64,000 nucleotides of DNA, from assembly GCA_017411835.1 (NCBI GenBank), contig JAFQPG010000008.1, positions 1 to 64,000 of the forward strand, in the 5' to 3' direction. The DNA comes from Ruminococcus sp. (GTDB lineage: Bacteria; Bacillota; Clostridia; Oscillospirales; Acutalibacteraceae). Positions 26,893 through 35,460 of the stretch are shown in pieces (position 1 is the first letter of the stretch; every line of letters begins with the position of its first letter). The translations under genes and the position numbers were made by a program. The notes beneath the pieces were generated by a model that saw nothing but the letters and a program-made list of their open reading frames with translations, searched no databases and was not told the DNA's origin.

Positions 26893-27717
26893 TCAACCTC
26901 CTTGTGAGCACAGTCGCTTGACTGCGTGGTTCCATACTGCTTTTGAAATAAGTATCATAGTCACTAACCAGAACACCTGCAAAAGCATTCTTAAAGCTAT
27001 TTCATCTAAGCTATACATTCCCATATATATCATAACGGGAGTATAAGAAAGCGATGAAAACGGCAGGAAATTAAGAATATCTGCAAGAACAGTCGGCATA
27101 AATGCAAGCGGAATAGTCGCGCCTGATAAAAAGTTTACTATGCATTCCTTTAATATATCTGCACCCCAAAGGTTTTTTAGATAAAAAGCCATAAAACCGT
27201 AGCTTACATTAAAATAAAACGAAATAAGATACGCAAGCACAAGGCTGATTATATAAAGCAAAAAGTGAACGATATCAAACTGACACACACCTGTAATTGC
27301 CCATCTATATATTTCTACTCCCAAAACAATAGGAACAAAAATCACAAGCACATTAAATATCTTATTACCAAGCTCCTGAAACAAAAAGCACATATCAAAT
27401 GAGCAAGGCTTTATCATACGCATAGCAATCGAGCCATCGCGTATTTCGGTCGCAATCGCGTAAGTACCGTCAGAGTATGTAAGATAACCCGTAAGAAAAG
27501 TGATAAAAAGATATACCACCATATCGCTCATCGTAAAGCCCATAAAATCAGGTGAGGTCGTGCTGTTAAAAACCGCTTTCCATACAAAAAACATAATAAA
27601 ACACGACATAATCTCGCCTAAGAGAAAGCAAATAAAGTTTGCTCTGTAGGCTACAGACTCAAGCATACCTGCGCGAGTAAACGGACGGTAGGTTCGCATA
27701 AATTTCTTAAACTTCAT
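26893..27717 (-). CDS. ABC-2 family transporter permease (COG3694-like)
   Basis: The 274-residue protein has six membrane helices. The family segment YATATEIRDGSIAMRMIKPCSFDMC-like region (about residues 80-105) parallels the GDFDKYLTRP block of its partner, so the two form a heterodimeric channel. It overlaps the ATPase gene by 11 bp. A GGAAGTGAG ribosome binding site is inside the upstream gene. Confidence 0.85.
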   Translation of the reverse strand: MKFKKFMRTYRPFTRAGMLESVAYRANFICFLLGEIMSCFIMFFVWKAVFNSTTSPDFMGFTMSDMVVYLFITFLTGYLTYSDGTYAIATEIRDGSIAMRMIKPCSFDMCFLFQELGNKIFNVLVIFVPIVLGVEIYRWAITGVCQFDIVHFLLYIISLVLAYLISFYFNVSYGFMAFYLKNLWGADILKECIVNFLSGATIPLAFMPTVLADILNFLPFSSLSYTPVMIYMGMYSLDEIALRMLLQVFWLVTMILISKAVWNHAVKRLCSQGG

Positions 27718-28723
27718 CTATGCTCACTTCCTGTCTATACATTCTGCGGATAATCTCCTCGATATCGGCATCCTTTAAATTGATATCCTTAACGTGCACC
27801 TTGGACAAGGTGTAGGACAGCATATCTTCAACAGATACAACGTCGCTGTTAAATCTTACAGACACCATCACGCCCTCATTGCTTAATTGCAAGTCATCAG
27901 CCGTAGCGTTAAAATGCTCGCAGTAATCAAGCTTTGCTACATTATTTATGTCTACAAGCTCAAACTGCAAATCACGCATCTGCCCAAACTCGTGCTTTAG
28001 CTCATTTATCTGGCCGTCAAACACCTTTTTACCCTTATCAATCATAACAATGCGGTTACACAAAAGCTCAATATCAGATAAATCGTGAGTTGTCAGAATA
28101 ACGGTTGTACCCTCTTCTGCGTTGATTTTTTGTATAGCGTTTCTGATGTTGTCCTTTACGACAACATCAAGACCGATGGTAGGTTCATCTAAGAAAAGCA
28201 CCTTCGGGTTATGTAAAAGTGATGCTGCAATATCCGCACGCATACGCTGACCTAAAGAAAGCGTACGAACAGGACTAGTGATAAAGCTATCAAGCTCAAG
28301 CACCTCGTTTAAAAAAGCCATACGCTGTTTAAACTCTTTGTCAGGTACATCGTAGATTTCCTTTAAAACCGAGTAGGTTTCCCTAAGCGCCAAGTCCCAC
28401 CAAAGCTGGGTACGCTGACCAAAAACTACACCAATTTCTTTAACGTATTTCTGGCGGTCTTTCTGCGGGACATAGCCGTTTATTGTGCAAGTGCCTGAGG
28501 TCGGGGTCAAAATACCGGTAAGCATTTTAATAACCGTTGATTTACCAGCGCCGTTTGGTCCGATAAAGCCTAATATCTCGCCTTTTGGCACGTGAAAGGT
28601 AATGCCGTCAACCGCTTTGATTATCTCATTATTTGGCTTAAAAAGAGCTTTTATACTGCCCTTTAGCCCCGGTTCTTTTATCGCCTTTTTAAATTCCTTT
28701 TTCAAATCATTTACATAAATCAT
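27707..28723 (-). CDS. ABC transporter ATP-binding protein (COG4586-like)
   Basis: The 338-residue ATPase has the N-terminal extension KEPGLKGSIKALFKPNNEIIKAVDGITFHV characteristic of COG4586. Walker A is GPNGAGKST (about residue 54), the signature is LSLGQRMRADIA and Walker B is VLFLDEPTIGLD. A C-terminal regulatory domain (about 230-338) ends with a helical segment. First gene of a four-gene run with two permeases and the ROK-like gene. Confidence 0.9.
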   Translation of the reverse strand: MIYVNDLKKEFKKAIKEPGLKGSIKALFKPNNEIIKAVDGITFHVPKGEILGFIGPNGAGKSTVIKMLTGILTPTSGTCTINGYVPQKDRQKYVKEIGVVFGQRTQLWWDLALRETYSVLKEIYDVPDKEFKQRMAFLNEVLELDSFITSPVRTLSLGQRMRADIAASLLHNPKVLFLDEPTIGLDVVVKDNIRNAIQKINAEEGTTVILTTHDLSDIELLCNRIVMIDKGKKVFDGQINELKHEFGQMRDLQFELVDINNVAKLDYCEHFNATADDLQLSNEGVMVSVRFNSDVVSVEDMLSYTLSKVHVKDINLKDADIEEIIRRMYRQEVSIDEV

Positions 28724-28870
28724 AAATCTGTTTCCTCAAAAAGTATAATACAAAATTGATTACAAATATAATTTATCACAAAACTACAGCTTTTTCAATG
28801 ACATTATCTCATTTTTTCTTACATTTTGTCGAATAGTTTCTGTCGCAATTTGTCGTCGTTTATATTCTTT

Positions 28871-28930
28871 TGTAACCTAAGTTACAGTTATGTCAATACG
28901 CTTGCGTAAAAAACGCATATGTGATAAAAT
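28871..28930 (+). promoter_or_regulatory. Promoter and palindrome of the DUF6514-like gene
   Basis: TTGCGT (28902-28907), 17 bp and TAAAAT (28925-28930) form the promoter. A perfect palindrome TGTAAC-CTAA-GTTACA lies just upstream (28871-28886). A half copy, TGTAAC, recurs near 28946 ahead of the ribosome binding site. The palindrome suggests a regulator, not identified. Confidence 0.5.
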
Positions 28931-28964
28931 GTGACTGTGACAATTTGTAACATTGCGAGGTCCT

Positions 28965-29198
28965 ATGGTAGAATATAAATTGTTAAAGCAAAGAAAATAT
29001 TATAGCATTAGCGGATGCTATACATCGTACGGCATACTGGCTTTCAAAGGAGAAAAGCTTATAAGAACGGTTGCCGATATTTCTGCAAACAAAACTGCGG
29101 TAGAAAATTTAATAGAAAAATTCAACAAATATGAGCTTGACCCTTGTCATTTGTCGCAAGCGATAGAGGACTATCTATACGACCAAAGAACGGACTAA
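28965..29198 (+). CDS. Small protein, DUF6514-like
   Basis: The start is at ATG 28965 (GCGAGG upstream); the extra GTG-initiated codons at 28953 overlap the ribosome binding site. The 77-residue soluble protein begins MVEYKLLKQRKYYSISGCYTSYGI and continues with a beta-rich half (LIRTVADISANKTAVENLIEKF) and a helical end. It resembles DUF6514, a family of small clostridial proteins of unknown function. It lies 47 bp before the radical SAM gene and may be cotranscribed. Confidence 0.7.
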   Translation: MVEYKLLKQRKYYSISGCYTSYGILAFKGEKLIRTVADISANKTAVENLIEKFNKYELDPCHLSQAIEDYLYDQRTD

Positions 29199-29245
29199 GT
29201 CTTTTATTTTTTCTCTTAATGTGATAAACTGTCTTTGGTGATACT

Positions 29246-30112
29246 ATGATATGTAATCTATGCCCTAGAAAATGCAACGCTCATCGAAGCATCACATCAG
29301 GTTCAGGATTTTGCAAATGCACTGACCAAATGAAAATTGCTAGAATTGCTCCGCACTACTGGGAAGAACCGTTAATCAGCGGTAAAAACGGATGCGGTGC
29401 TGTATTTTTTTCGGGTTGTACGCTTAACTGCGTTTACTGCCAAAATTACGAAATTTCAAATGAAAATAAAGGCAAATACATTTCCCCGAAAGAACTTGCA
29501 AAAATGCTTTTAGAACTTGAGAGCACAGGCGTACATACCATTGAGTTTGTAACAGCTACAATGTATGTTGACAAGCTTATAGAAACGCTCAAAATTTACA
29601 AACCGAGTGTACCGCTTGTTTACAATAGCTCGGGTTTTGAAGATGTAGAAACGCTTAGAAAGCTTGAGGGATATATTGACATATACCTGCCTGATTTTAA
29701 ATATAGCGACGATAAACTTGCAAAGCGTTTATCAAACTGCGACAACTACAGCGATATTGCAAAAAACGCTATAAAAGAAATGCTCAGGCAACAGCCGAAG
29801 GTAGAAATCGGTGACAATGAAATAATGCAAAAAGGCGTGCTTATACGCCACCTTGTTTTGCCGTCACATACTAAAAACAGCATTGGCGTTTTAAATATCA
29901 TAAAAGACGAATTTTTAGACAAAGCACTTGTAAGCCTTATGGGACAATATGTACCTTACGGTAAAGCAAATGAACATAGCGACATAAACCGAAAAATCAC
30001 AAAGCGCGAATATAACAAGGTATTAGACGAGCTTCTTAGACTTGAACTTGACGGCTTTGCACAGGAATTAAAAGCCGCCGACAAATCATATATTCCAAGC
30101 TGGGATTTTTAA
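29246..30112 (+). CDS. PflX-like radical SAM protein
   Basis: The 288-residue protein has an N-terminal cysteine cluster (C3, C6, C10 and C23, C25) and the radical SAM motif CTLNCVYC (C58, C62, C65) binding a 4Fe-4S cluster. The pattern (GCGAVFFSGCTLNCVYCQNYEIS and a later RHLVLPSHTKNS) matches COG1313, distant homologues of pyruvate-formate-lyase activase. No glycyl-radical enzyme gene is adjacent, so the target is unknown. Weak GGTGA ribosome binding site. Ends at a strong bidirectional terminator. Confidence 0.87.
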   Translation: MICNLCPRKCNAHRSITSGSGFCKCTDQMKIARIAPHYWEEPLISGKNGCGAVFFSGCTLNCVYCQNYEISNENKGKYISPKELAKMLLELESTGVHTIEFVTATMYVDKLIETLKIYKPSVPLVYNSSGFEDVETLRKLEGYIDIYLPDFKYSDDKLAKRLSNCDNYSDIAKNAIKEMLRQQPKVEIGDNEIMQKGVLIRHLVLPSHTKNSIGVLNIIKDEFLDKALVSLMGQYVPYGKANEHSDINRKITKREYNKVLDELLRLELDGFAQELKAADKSYIPSWDF

Positions 30113-30121
30113 AACACAAAC

Positions 30122-30156
30122 AAAAAAGCCATCCGAAAATATCGGATGGCTTTTTT
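30122..30156. terminator. Bidirectional terminator, first GCCATCCGA hairpin
   Basis: A perfect 15-bp stem (30122-30136/30142-30156) with A and T tails ends the radical SAM gene and, on the minus strand, the small membrane-protein pair. Its core arms recur at 30805-30833. Confidence 0.9.
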
Positions 30157-30163
30157 ATTACAT

Positions 30164-30472
30164 TTAATTGTCTTTAGAAATTCTTTTATTTTTATTTCTT
30201 ATAAAGAAAAATATTACTATTAAAAACAGCAACAACACTCTAAGATTTTTCAATCCATTTAGAATTATACTACTCTTATTGACGTAATCAAATATAACCG
30301 CAGTATCGATTGAAGTAATCAAAGAAAAATACACTATACTTGCTATGCGTATGATTATGTCAACCGAAAACCACGCTACACCTAAATAAAACAACGTAGA
30401 TTTTTCATGACATAATATAATATACAAAACAAACAACGCAATAATGATTCCAAGGAAAACATAACTAGTCAT
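30164..30472 (-). CDS. Small three-helix membrane protein
   Basis: The 102-residue protein is almost entirely hydrophobic: helices at about 3-22, 25-50 and 72-92, with a short basic C-terminus (RNKNKRISKDN). No motif was recognised. It overlaps its upstream partner (30465-30692) by 8 bp. The pair is boxed in by two hairpins with identical arms, which hints at insertion as a unit. Confidence 0.6.
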   Translation of the reverse strand: MTSYVFLGIIIALFVLYIILCHEKSTLFYLGVAWFSVDIIIRIASIVYFSLITSIDTAVIFDYVNKSSIILNGLKNLRVLLLFLIVIFFFIRNKNKRISKDN

Positions 30473-30692
30473 TATGGTGTTTCCTCCTCGAAAAAATCGC
30501 TACAAACAGCACAGCCACAGTAATAAGACTAGCTAAAAGCCCAACAAACTTAGGAAGCTCAATTTCATATACAGGAGCATAAGTGTAAATGCACTCCAAA
30601 AACATTCCCGCTATAGCGAGTAGATATACATAAAATCTCCTGTAATCAATAACAAGCATAACTATAGTAGCAATTAATAGAATTAACATCAT
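30465..30692 (-). CDS. Small three-helix membrane protein, partner of 30164
   Basis: The 75-residue product has three predicted membrane spans (about 2-14, 19-35, 48-67) and a basic end (RRKHHND). A GGGGTGATGG site precedes ATG. Function is unknown; the overlap suggests that it acts with the downstream protein, perhaps as a two-component membrane unit. Confidence 0.6.
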   Translation of the reverse strand: MMLILLIATIVMLVIDYRRFYVYLLAIAGMFLECIYTYAPVYEIELPKFVGLLASLITVAVLFVAIFSRRKHHND

Positions 30693-30799
30693 ACCATCAC
30701 CCCTAAAGTATAACGATGTCTGCTAAAAAAATGTCTACGCTCATTAGACAAGTTCATTATATCATCTGATAATATTTCCTGTCAACGATGTCATAACAT

Positions 30800-30833
30800 A
30801 ACAAAAAGCCATCCGAGTAAATCGGATGGCTTT
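30800..30833 (-). terminator. Terminator of rny, second GCCATCCGA hairpin
   Basis: A 12-bp stem (30805-30816/30822-30833) is followed on the minus strand by TTTTTGTTATG. The arms match those at 30122-30156. Confidence 0.85.
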
Positions 30834-30863
30834 ATTTTTTGCTTTAAAAGCTTATGTGCTATT

Positions 30864-32429
30864 TTATTTAGCAAAGTCAATCGCACGACTTTCTCTAATG
30901 ATATTGACTTTAATCTGGCCAGGATACTCGAGGTCCTCTTCAATCTTCTTGCAGATATCACGAGCAAGGCAAGCCATATTGTCGTCAGAAACAACCTCCG
31001 GCTTAACCATGATTCTGATTTCTCTACCTGCTTGAATAGCGAAAGATGTTTCAACACCATTAAATGATGAAGCAACCTCCTCAAGTTTTTGCAGACGCTT
31101 GATGTAGTTTTCAAGGTTTTCTCTTCTTGCACCCGGACGGGCAGCAGAGATAGCGTCGGCAGCCTGCACAATGCAAGCAACAACTGTTTTCGCTTCGATG
31201 TCACCGTGGTGAGCGTGGATAGCGTGGATAACAGCATCGCTTTCTTTGTACTTTCTTGCCATATCAACACCGATTTCAATATGACTACCCTCGATTTCGT
31301 GGTCGAGCGCCTTACCGATATCGTGTAAAAGACCTGCACGCTTAGCGACTGTAGGGTCCATACCAAGCTCAGATGCGATAATACCAGAGAGGTATGCAAC
31401 CTCTAAAGAGTGATTAAGCACATTCTGTCCGTAGCTGGTACGATAACGCAGTCTGCCAAGTAACTTTACAAGTTCAGGATGGATGCCGTTAACGCCTGAT
31501 TCTAATACAGCGCGTTCACCCTCCTGCTTGATAGTAGCTTCGACTTCTCGTCTTGCTTTATCTACCATTTCTTCAACTCTAGCCGGATGAATACGTCCGT
31601 CAGAGATGAGCTTTTCAAGTGAAATACGGGCAATCTCACGTCTTACAGGCTCGAAGCTTGAAAGAGTGATTGCCTCAGGAGTATCGTCGATAATAAGATC
31701 GACGCCTGTTAAAGTTTCGATAGCGCGGATATTTCTACCTTCTCTACCGATAATACGACCTTTCATTTCGTCGTTTGGAAGCGGAACTACAGAAACAGTA
31801 GCTTCTGCAACCTGGTCAGCCGCAAGACGCTGGATAGCAAGCGAGATGATGTTTCTTGCTTTCTTCTCCTGCTCGTCTTTGAGTTGCTGCTCAAATTCCA
31901 TAATTTTGAGTGATTTCTCGTGGCCGAGCTCGTGCTCTAACTGCTCAAGCAAATATGCCTTTGCCTGCTCAACTGTGTAACCCGAAATCCTCTCGAGCAT
32001 TTCAAACTGACTTTTCTTGATGGTTTCAACCTCGACAAGCTTTGCCTCGGCTTCTTTCATTTTCTTAGCGACTTTTTCTTCCTTTAACTCGATGTTATCT
32101 AACTTCTTGTCAAGGGTTTCTTCTTTTTGTTGGATGCGTCTTTCCTGACGCTGAACCTCCTTACGACGGTCAGACAGCTCACGCTCGGATTCATTTCTGA
32201 GACGGTGAACCTCGTCCTTACCTTCTAAGATGGCTTCTTTCTTCTTGGCTTCAGCGGTTTTAATCGCCTCTGAGACGATGCGCTTAGCCTCCTGCTCTGC
32301 ACTGCCAATTTCAGCCTCTGCAACCTTTTTGCGGTATGCAGAACCAATGATAGCACCAACGACGATGCCTACAATGATTGCCAAAACAGGCAACAGGATC
32401 TGTAACCATAAGTCCATTTGATTTGACAC
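30864..32429 (-). CDS. rny: Ribonuclease Y
   Basis: The 521-residue endoribonuclease starts bulk mRNA decay at the membrane. It has one N-terminal transmembrane helix (about 8-30), a long charged coiled coil (about 35-200), a KH RNA-binding domain ([23 protein letters not shown], near 225-250) and an HD hydrolase domain with [14 protein letters not shown] (about 360-375). Length and order are standard. AAGGAGGTG precedes ATG. The promoter is unusually far away, giving a leader of about 235 nt with a long-range stem. Confidence 0.97.
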   Translation of the reverse strand: MSNQMDLWLQILLPVLAIIVGIVVGAIIGSAYRKKVAEAEIGSAEQEAKRIVSEAIKTAEAKKKEAILEGKDEVHRLRNESERELSDRRKEVQRQERRIQQKEETLDKKLDNIELKEEKVAKKMKEAEAKLVEVETIKKSQFEMLERISGYTVEQAKAYLLEQLEHELGHEKSLKIMEFEQQLKDEQEKKARNIISLAIQRLAADQVAEATVSVVPLPNDEMKGRIIGREGRNIRAIETLTGVDLIIDDTPEAITLSSFEPVRREIARISLEKLISDGRIHPARVEEMVDKARREVEATIKQEGERAVLESGVNGIHPELVKLLGRLRYRTSYGQNVLNHSLEVAYLSGIIASELGMDPTVAKRAGLLHDIGKALDHEIEGSHIEIGVDMARKYKESDAVIHAIHAHHGDIEAKTVVACIVQAADAISAARPGARRENLENYIKRLQKLEEVASSFNGVETSFAIQAGREIRIMVKPEVVSDDNMACLARDICKKIEEDLEYPGQIKVNIIRESRAIDFAK

Positions 32430-32478
32430 CTCCTTGATATTTGTTAGTTAATAAACTAATCAAACTCAACTCATGGGT

Positions 32479-32589
32479 GCCGTTAATATAAGATATTCAG
32501 TTTAAATCTATCACCAATGGTAAAACCAAAATCGTAGATGATAATGATAAAAGATGATAATAAAATAAAAAATATCTATGAATAACGGC
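32479..32589 (-). promoter_or_regulatory. Long-range stem in the rny leader
   Basis: On the minus strand GCCGTTA...AGATATT (32589 to 32571) pairs with AATATCT...TAACGGC (32497 to 32479). These are two 7-bp helices with a 5/5 internal loop, enclosing 73 bases. The pairing is exact. A role in RNase Y autocontrol or mRNA stability is a hypothesis. Confidence 0.5.
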
Positions 32590-32671
32590 TCTTTAAAGAG
32601 TCCAATAAGTGAATAGGAACACGATCCGATTGACCTAATGCTCCAAGCATACTCCATATATGCTCATACTA

Positions 32672-32700
32672 ATATTAATATACACGCGATAAGATGTCAA
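32672..32700 (-). promoter_or_regulatory. Promoter of rny
   Basis: Minus strand: TTGACA (32695-32700), 17 bp, TAATAT (32672-32677), a strong match. The 32701-33006 stretch beyond it is AT-rich, with no gene or clear element apart from the glgB promoter. Confidence 0.8.
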
Positions 32701-33006
32701 GAAAAAATACGGCATTTTTTCAAAAAATAATTTTTAATTAGAATTATAATTTAAAATTATCTCTTTTTTCTCTATGGTGATTTTTTATCCACAACAAAAT
32801 GTAAGACGATAATTTTTTGCTATTTACAGTCGCAATTTTTTATATCCACCTTATTTTCGTTATTGCGTTTATTACGCTAAGAATTTTTAAAAATCTTTTG
32901 TTTAATTGTGACTAAAATCTGTATTTTTCTTGTATATATTGCCAAGGAAATTGACATCATTTATAAATTTTGTACGAAAACTTTGTTATTAAAATTCCGT
33001 TTTTTC

Positions 33007-33035
33007 TTGAATTTTCACCAATAAAATGATATTAT
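33007..33035 (+). promoter_or_regulatory. Promoter of the glycogen operon
   Basis: TTGAAT (33007-33012), 17 bp, TATTAT (33030-33035), followed by a 50-base AT-rich leader. No catabolite-control cre site was recognised. Confidence 0.6.
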
Positions 33036-33092
33036 AAATTCGATATATAATGTAAAATTATATTATTGAATATATTTGAGGAGAGATTATTC

Positions 33093-35381
33093 ATGAATTA
33101 TCAAATTTTTGACGAAAGAACCCCTCTCGAACTGTTCCATGGCGGTGATGCTGTAAGAGCTTACGAGTTCTTAGGTGCACACAAGGTTAACTGGGACGGC
33201 AAAGACGGTGTTGTTTTCCGCGTATGGGCTCCAAACGCCCTGACTGTTTCTGTAGTCGGTAACTTCAACAACTGGGACCAGACTGCAAACTATATGTATA
33301 AAATCAGCGACGGCGGTGTATGGGAACTCTTTATCGAGGGCTTGTATGATTTTGAAATCTACAAATACTGTGTTGAAACACCTTGGTTTGAAAAGCTTTT
33401 AAAATCTGACCCTTATGCTTTCCATACTCAGACAAGACCTGATAACGCATCTGTCGTTTATGATTTAAATAACCACATTTGGAACGACAACGAATGGTTT
33501 GAGCAAAAGGCTAACAAAAACCACTTTGAAGAGCCACTCAACATCTACGAGGTTCACGCAGGCTCTTGGAGAAAGTATTTAGACGGAAACGTTTTCTCTT
33601 ACGATAAGCTCGCTGAGGAGCTTATTCCTTACGTTAAGGAAATGGGTTATACTCACATCGAGTTTATGCCTATGACTGAGTATCCGTTTGACGGTTCTTG
33701 GGGCTATCAGGTAACCGGTTACTTTGCTCCTACATCCCGCTACGGCAACCCTGACCAATTCATGAATTTCATCGACTTATGTCACCAAAACGGCATCGGC
33801 GTTATCCTTGACTGGGTACCTGCTCACTTCCCTAAGGATGCTCATGGCTTAGGTCGTTTTGACGGTGTTCATTGCTACGAATACGAAGACTCAAGAAAAG
33901 GCGAGCATAAAGAATGGGGTACATACGTATTTGACTACGCAAGATATGAGGTTATCTCCTTCCTCGTATCAAGCGCTATGTTCTGGCTTGATAAATACCA
34001 CATCGACGGTATCCGCGTTGACGCTGTTGCTTCTATGCTTTACCTCGACTACAACCGTAACGACGGCGAGTGGGTTGCTAACTGCTTCGGTGGCAGAGAG
34101 CATTTAGAGGCTGTTGAATTCTTAAAGAGACTCAATACCGCTGTGCATCTGCACCACCCAACAGTAATGATGATTGCTGAAGAAAGTACATCATGGCCTA
34201 TGGTTTCCCGCCCTGTATATGACGGCGGTCTTGGCTTTGACTACAAGTGGAATATGGGTTGGATGAACGATATGCTTTCATATATGTCACTTGACCCATT
34301 ATGGAGACCATATCACCACGACAACATCACATTCAGCTTCTTGTATGCATTCTCTGAACACTTTTTGCTCCCTATCTCCCACGACGAGGTAGTTTACGGT
34401 AAGGGCTCTCTTATCAATAAAATGCCTGGCGACTACAACGACAAGTTCGCAGGTGTTAGAGTATTCTTATCATATATGATGGCTCACCCTGGTAAAAAGC
34501 TTACATTTATGGGTGCTGAGATTGGTCAGTTTGATGAATGGAATTCTACAGAAGAGCTCCAGTGGGGGCTCTTACAGTACGAAAGACATCAGCAGTTAAA
34601 CTCCTTTATCAAAGACCTCAACCGCTTCTACCTTGACAACAAGTGTATGAGCGAGGTTGACTTTAGCTGGGAAGGCTTTAACTGGATTCATCACGACGAC
34701 TATCAGCAGAGCATCATTGCTTTCCGTCGTATCGACAAGGAAGGCAACAGCGTTATCGTTGTATGTAACTTCCAGCCTGTACGCAGAGAAGAGTATTCTA
34801 TCGGTGTTCCTGATTTTGGTATCTACACAGAAGTCTTAAATACTGACGATCCACAGTACGGCGGTTATGACTGCACAGATAACCCTGACCAGATTCATAC
34901 ATCTGTTGAACCTATGCACGGTCTTGAGCAGTCAATCAAAATCAGCGTACCTCCTATGAGTGCTGTTTACTTCAAGTGCATTGAAAAACGCGAGAACCCT
35001 CGTGTAAGAGCAGAAAAAGAAGCTCAGGCTAGAGCTGAGAAAGAAGCTCAAGAGAAAGCTAAGAAGGAAGCAGAAGAGAAGGCTAAGAAGAAGGCTGCCG
35101 CTGCTGCTAAGAGAAAAGCTACTTTAGCTAAGAAAAAGGCTGAAAAGGAAGCTGCTAAAAAAGCAGAGGAAGAAGCTAAAGCTAAGGCTGAAAAGGCAGA
35201 AGTGAAAGCAGAGCCTAAAAAGGAAGAAAAGAAAGCTCCTGCTAAAAAAGCTCCTGCTAAAAAGGCTGCTCCTAAAAAGGAGGAACCTAAAAAGGAAGTA
35301 AAGGCAGAGCCTAAAAAAGAAGTAAAGAAAGCTCCTGCCAAGAAAGCTCCTGCTAAAAAAGCTACAAAAGCTGACAAATAA
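33093..35381 (+). CDS. glgB: 1,4-alpha-glucan branching enzyme with histone-like tail
   Basis: The start at 33093 follows GAGGAGAG. The enzyme makes alpha-1,6 branches in glycogen. Residues 1-630 are a standard short-form GlgB: CBM48 (about 40-130), then GH13_9 core. The catalytic motifs read DWVPAHFPKDAHGL, GIRVDAVASMLYLDY (nucleophile Asp), MIAEESTSWP (acid Glu) and LPISHDEVVYGKG (third Asp). Residues 632-762 are an extra 131-residue tail made almost only of Lys, Ala, Glu and Pro, with PAKKA/KKAPAKKAPAKK repeats resembling histone H1. The gene heads glgBCDA. Confidence 0.95.
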   Translation: MNYQIFDERTPLELFHGGDAVRAYEFLGAHKVNWDGKDGVVFRVWAPNALTVSVVGNFNNWDQTANYMYKISDGGVWELFIEGLYDFEIYKYCVETPWFEKLLKSDPYAFHTQTRPDNASVVYDLNNHIWNDNEWFEQKANKNHFEEPLNIYEVHAGSWRKYLDGNVFSYDKLAEELIPYVKEMGYTHIEFMPMTEYPFDGSWGYQVTGYFAPTSRYGNPDQFMNFIDLCHQNGIGVILDWVPAHFPKDAHGLGRFDGVHCYEYEDSRKGEHKEWGTYVFDYARYEVISFLVSSAMFWLDKYHIDGIRVDAVASMLYLDYNRNDGEWVANCFGGREHLEAVEFLKRLNTAVHLHHPTVMMIAEESTSWPMVSRPVYDGGLGFDYKWNMGWMNDMLSYMSLDPLWRPYHHDNITFSFLYAFSEHFLLPISHDEVVYGKGSLINKMPGDYNDKFAGVRVFLSYMMAHPGKKLTFMGAEIGQFDEWNSTEELQWGLLQYERHQQLNSFIKDLNRFYLDNKCMSEVDFSWEGFNWIHHDDYQQSIIAFRRIDKEGNSVIVVCNFQPVRREEYSIGVPDFGIYTEVLNTDDPQYGGYDCTDNPDQIHTSVEPMHGLEQSIKISVPPMSAVYFKCIEKRENPRVRAEKEAQARAEKEAQEKAKKEAEEKAKKKAAAAAKRKATLAKKKAEKEAAKKAEEEAKAKAEKAEVKAEPKKEEKKAPAKKAPAKKAAPKKEEPKKEVKAEPKKEVKKAPAKKAPAKKATKADK

Positions 35382-35402
35382 TACTATATCGTAATGATAA
35401 AA

Positions 35403-35429
35403 TTTGGGCGGGGTTATACTCCGCCCAAA
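35403..35429 (+). other. Hairpin between glgB and glgC
   Basis: A GC-rich perfect stem, TTTGGGCGG/CCGCCCAAA (35403-35411/35421-35429), lies 30 bp before glgC. An A-rich rather than T-rich tail follows, so it is probably an mRNA stability or processing element. Confidence 0.6.
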
Positions 35430-35460
35430 ATCAAATAAAAAATTTCGGAGGTAAATACAA

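Noticed and set aside
32590-32670. Short reading frame in the rny leader (minus strand)
   Set aside because: Several frames of 24-49 codons exist, but none has a proper ribosome binding site; the region is better read as an untranslated leader.
35403-35429. Terminator between glgB and glgC
   Set aside because: No T tract follows the stem, and glgC has no promoter of its own in the gap.
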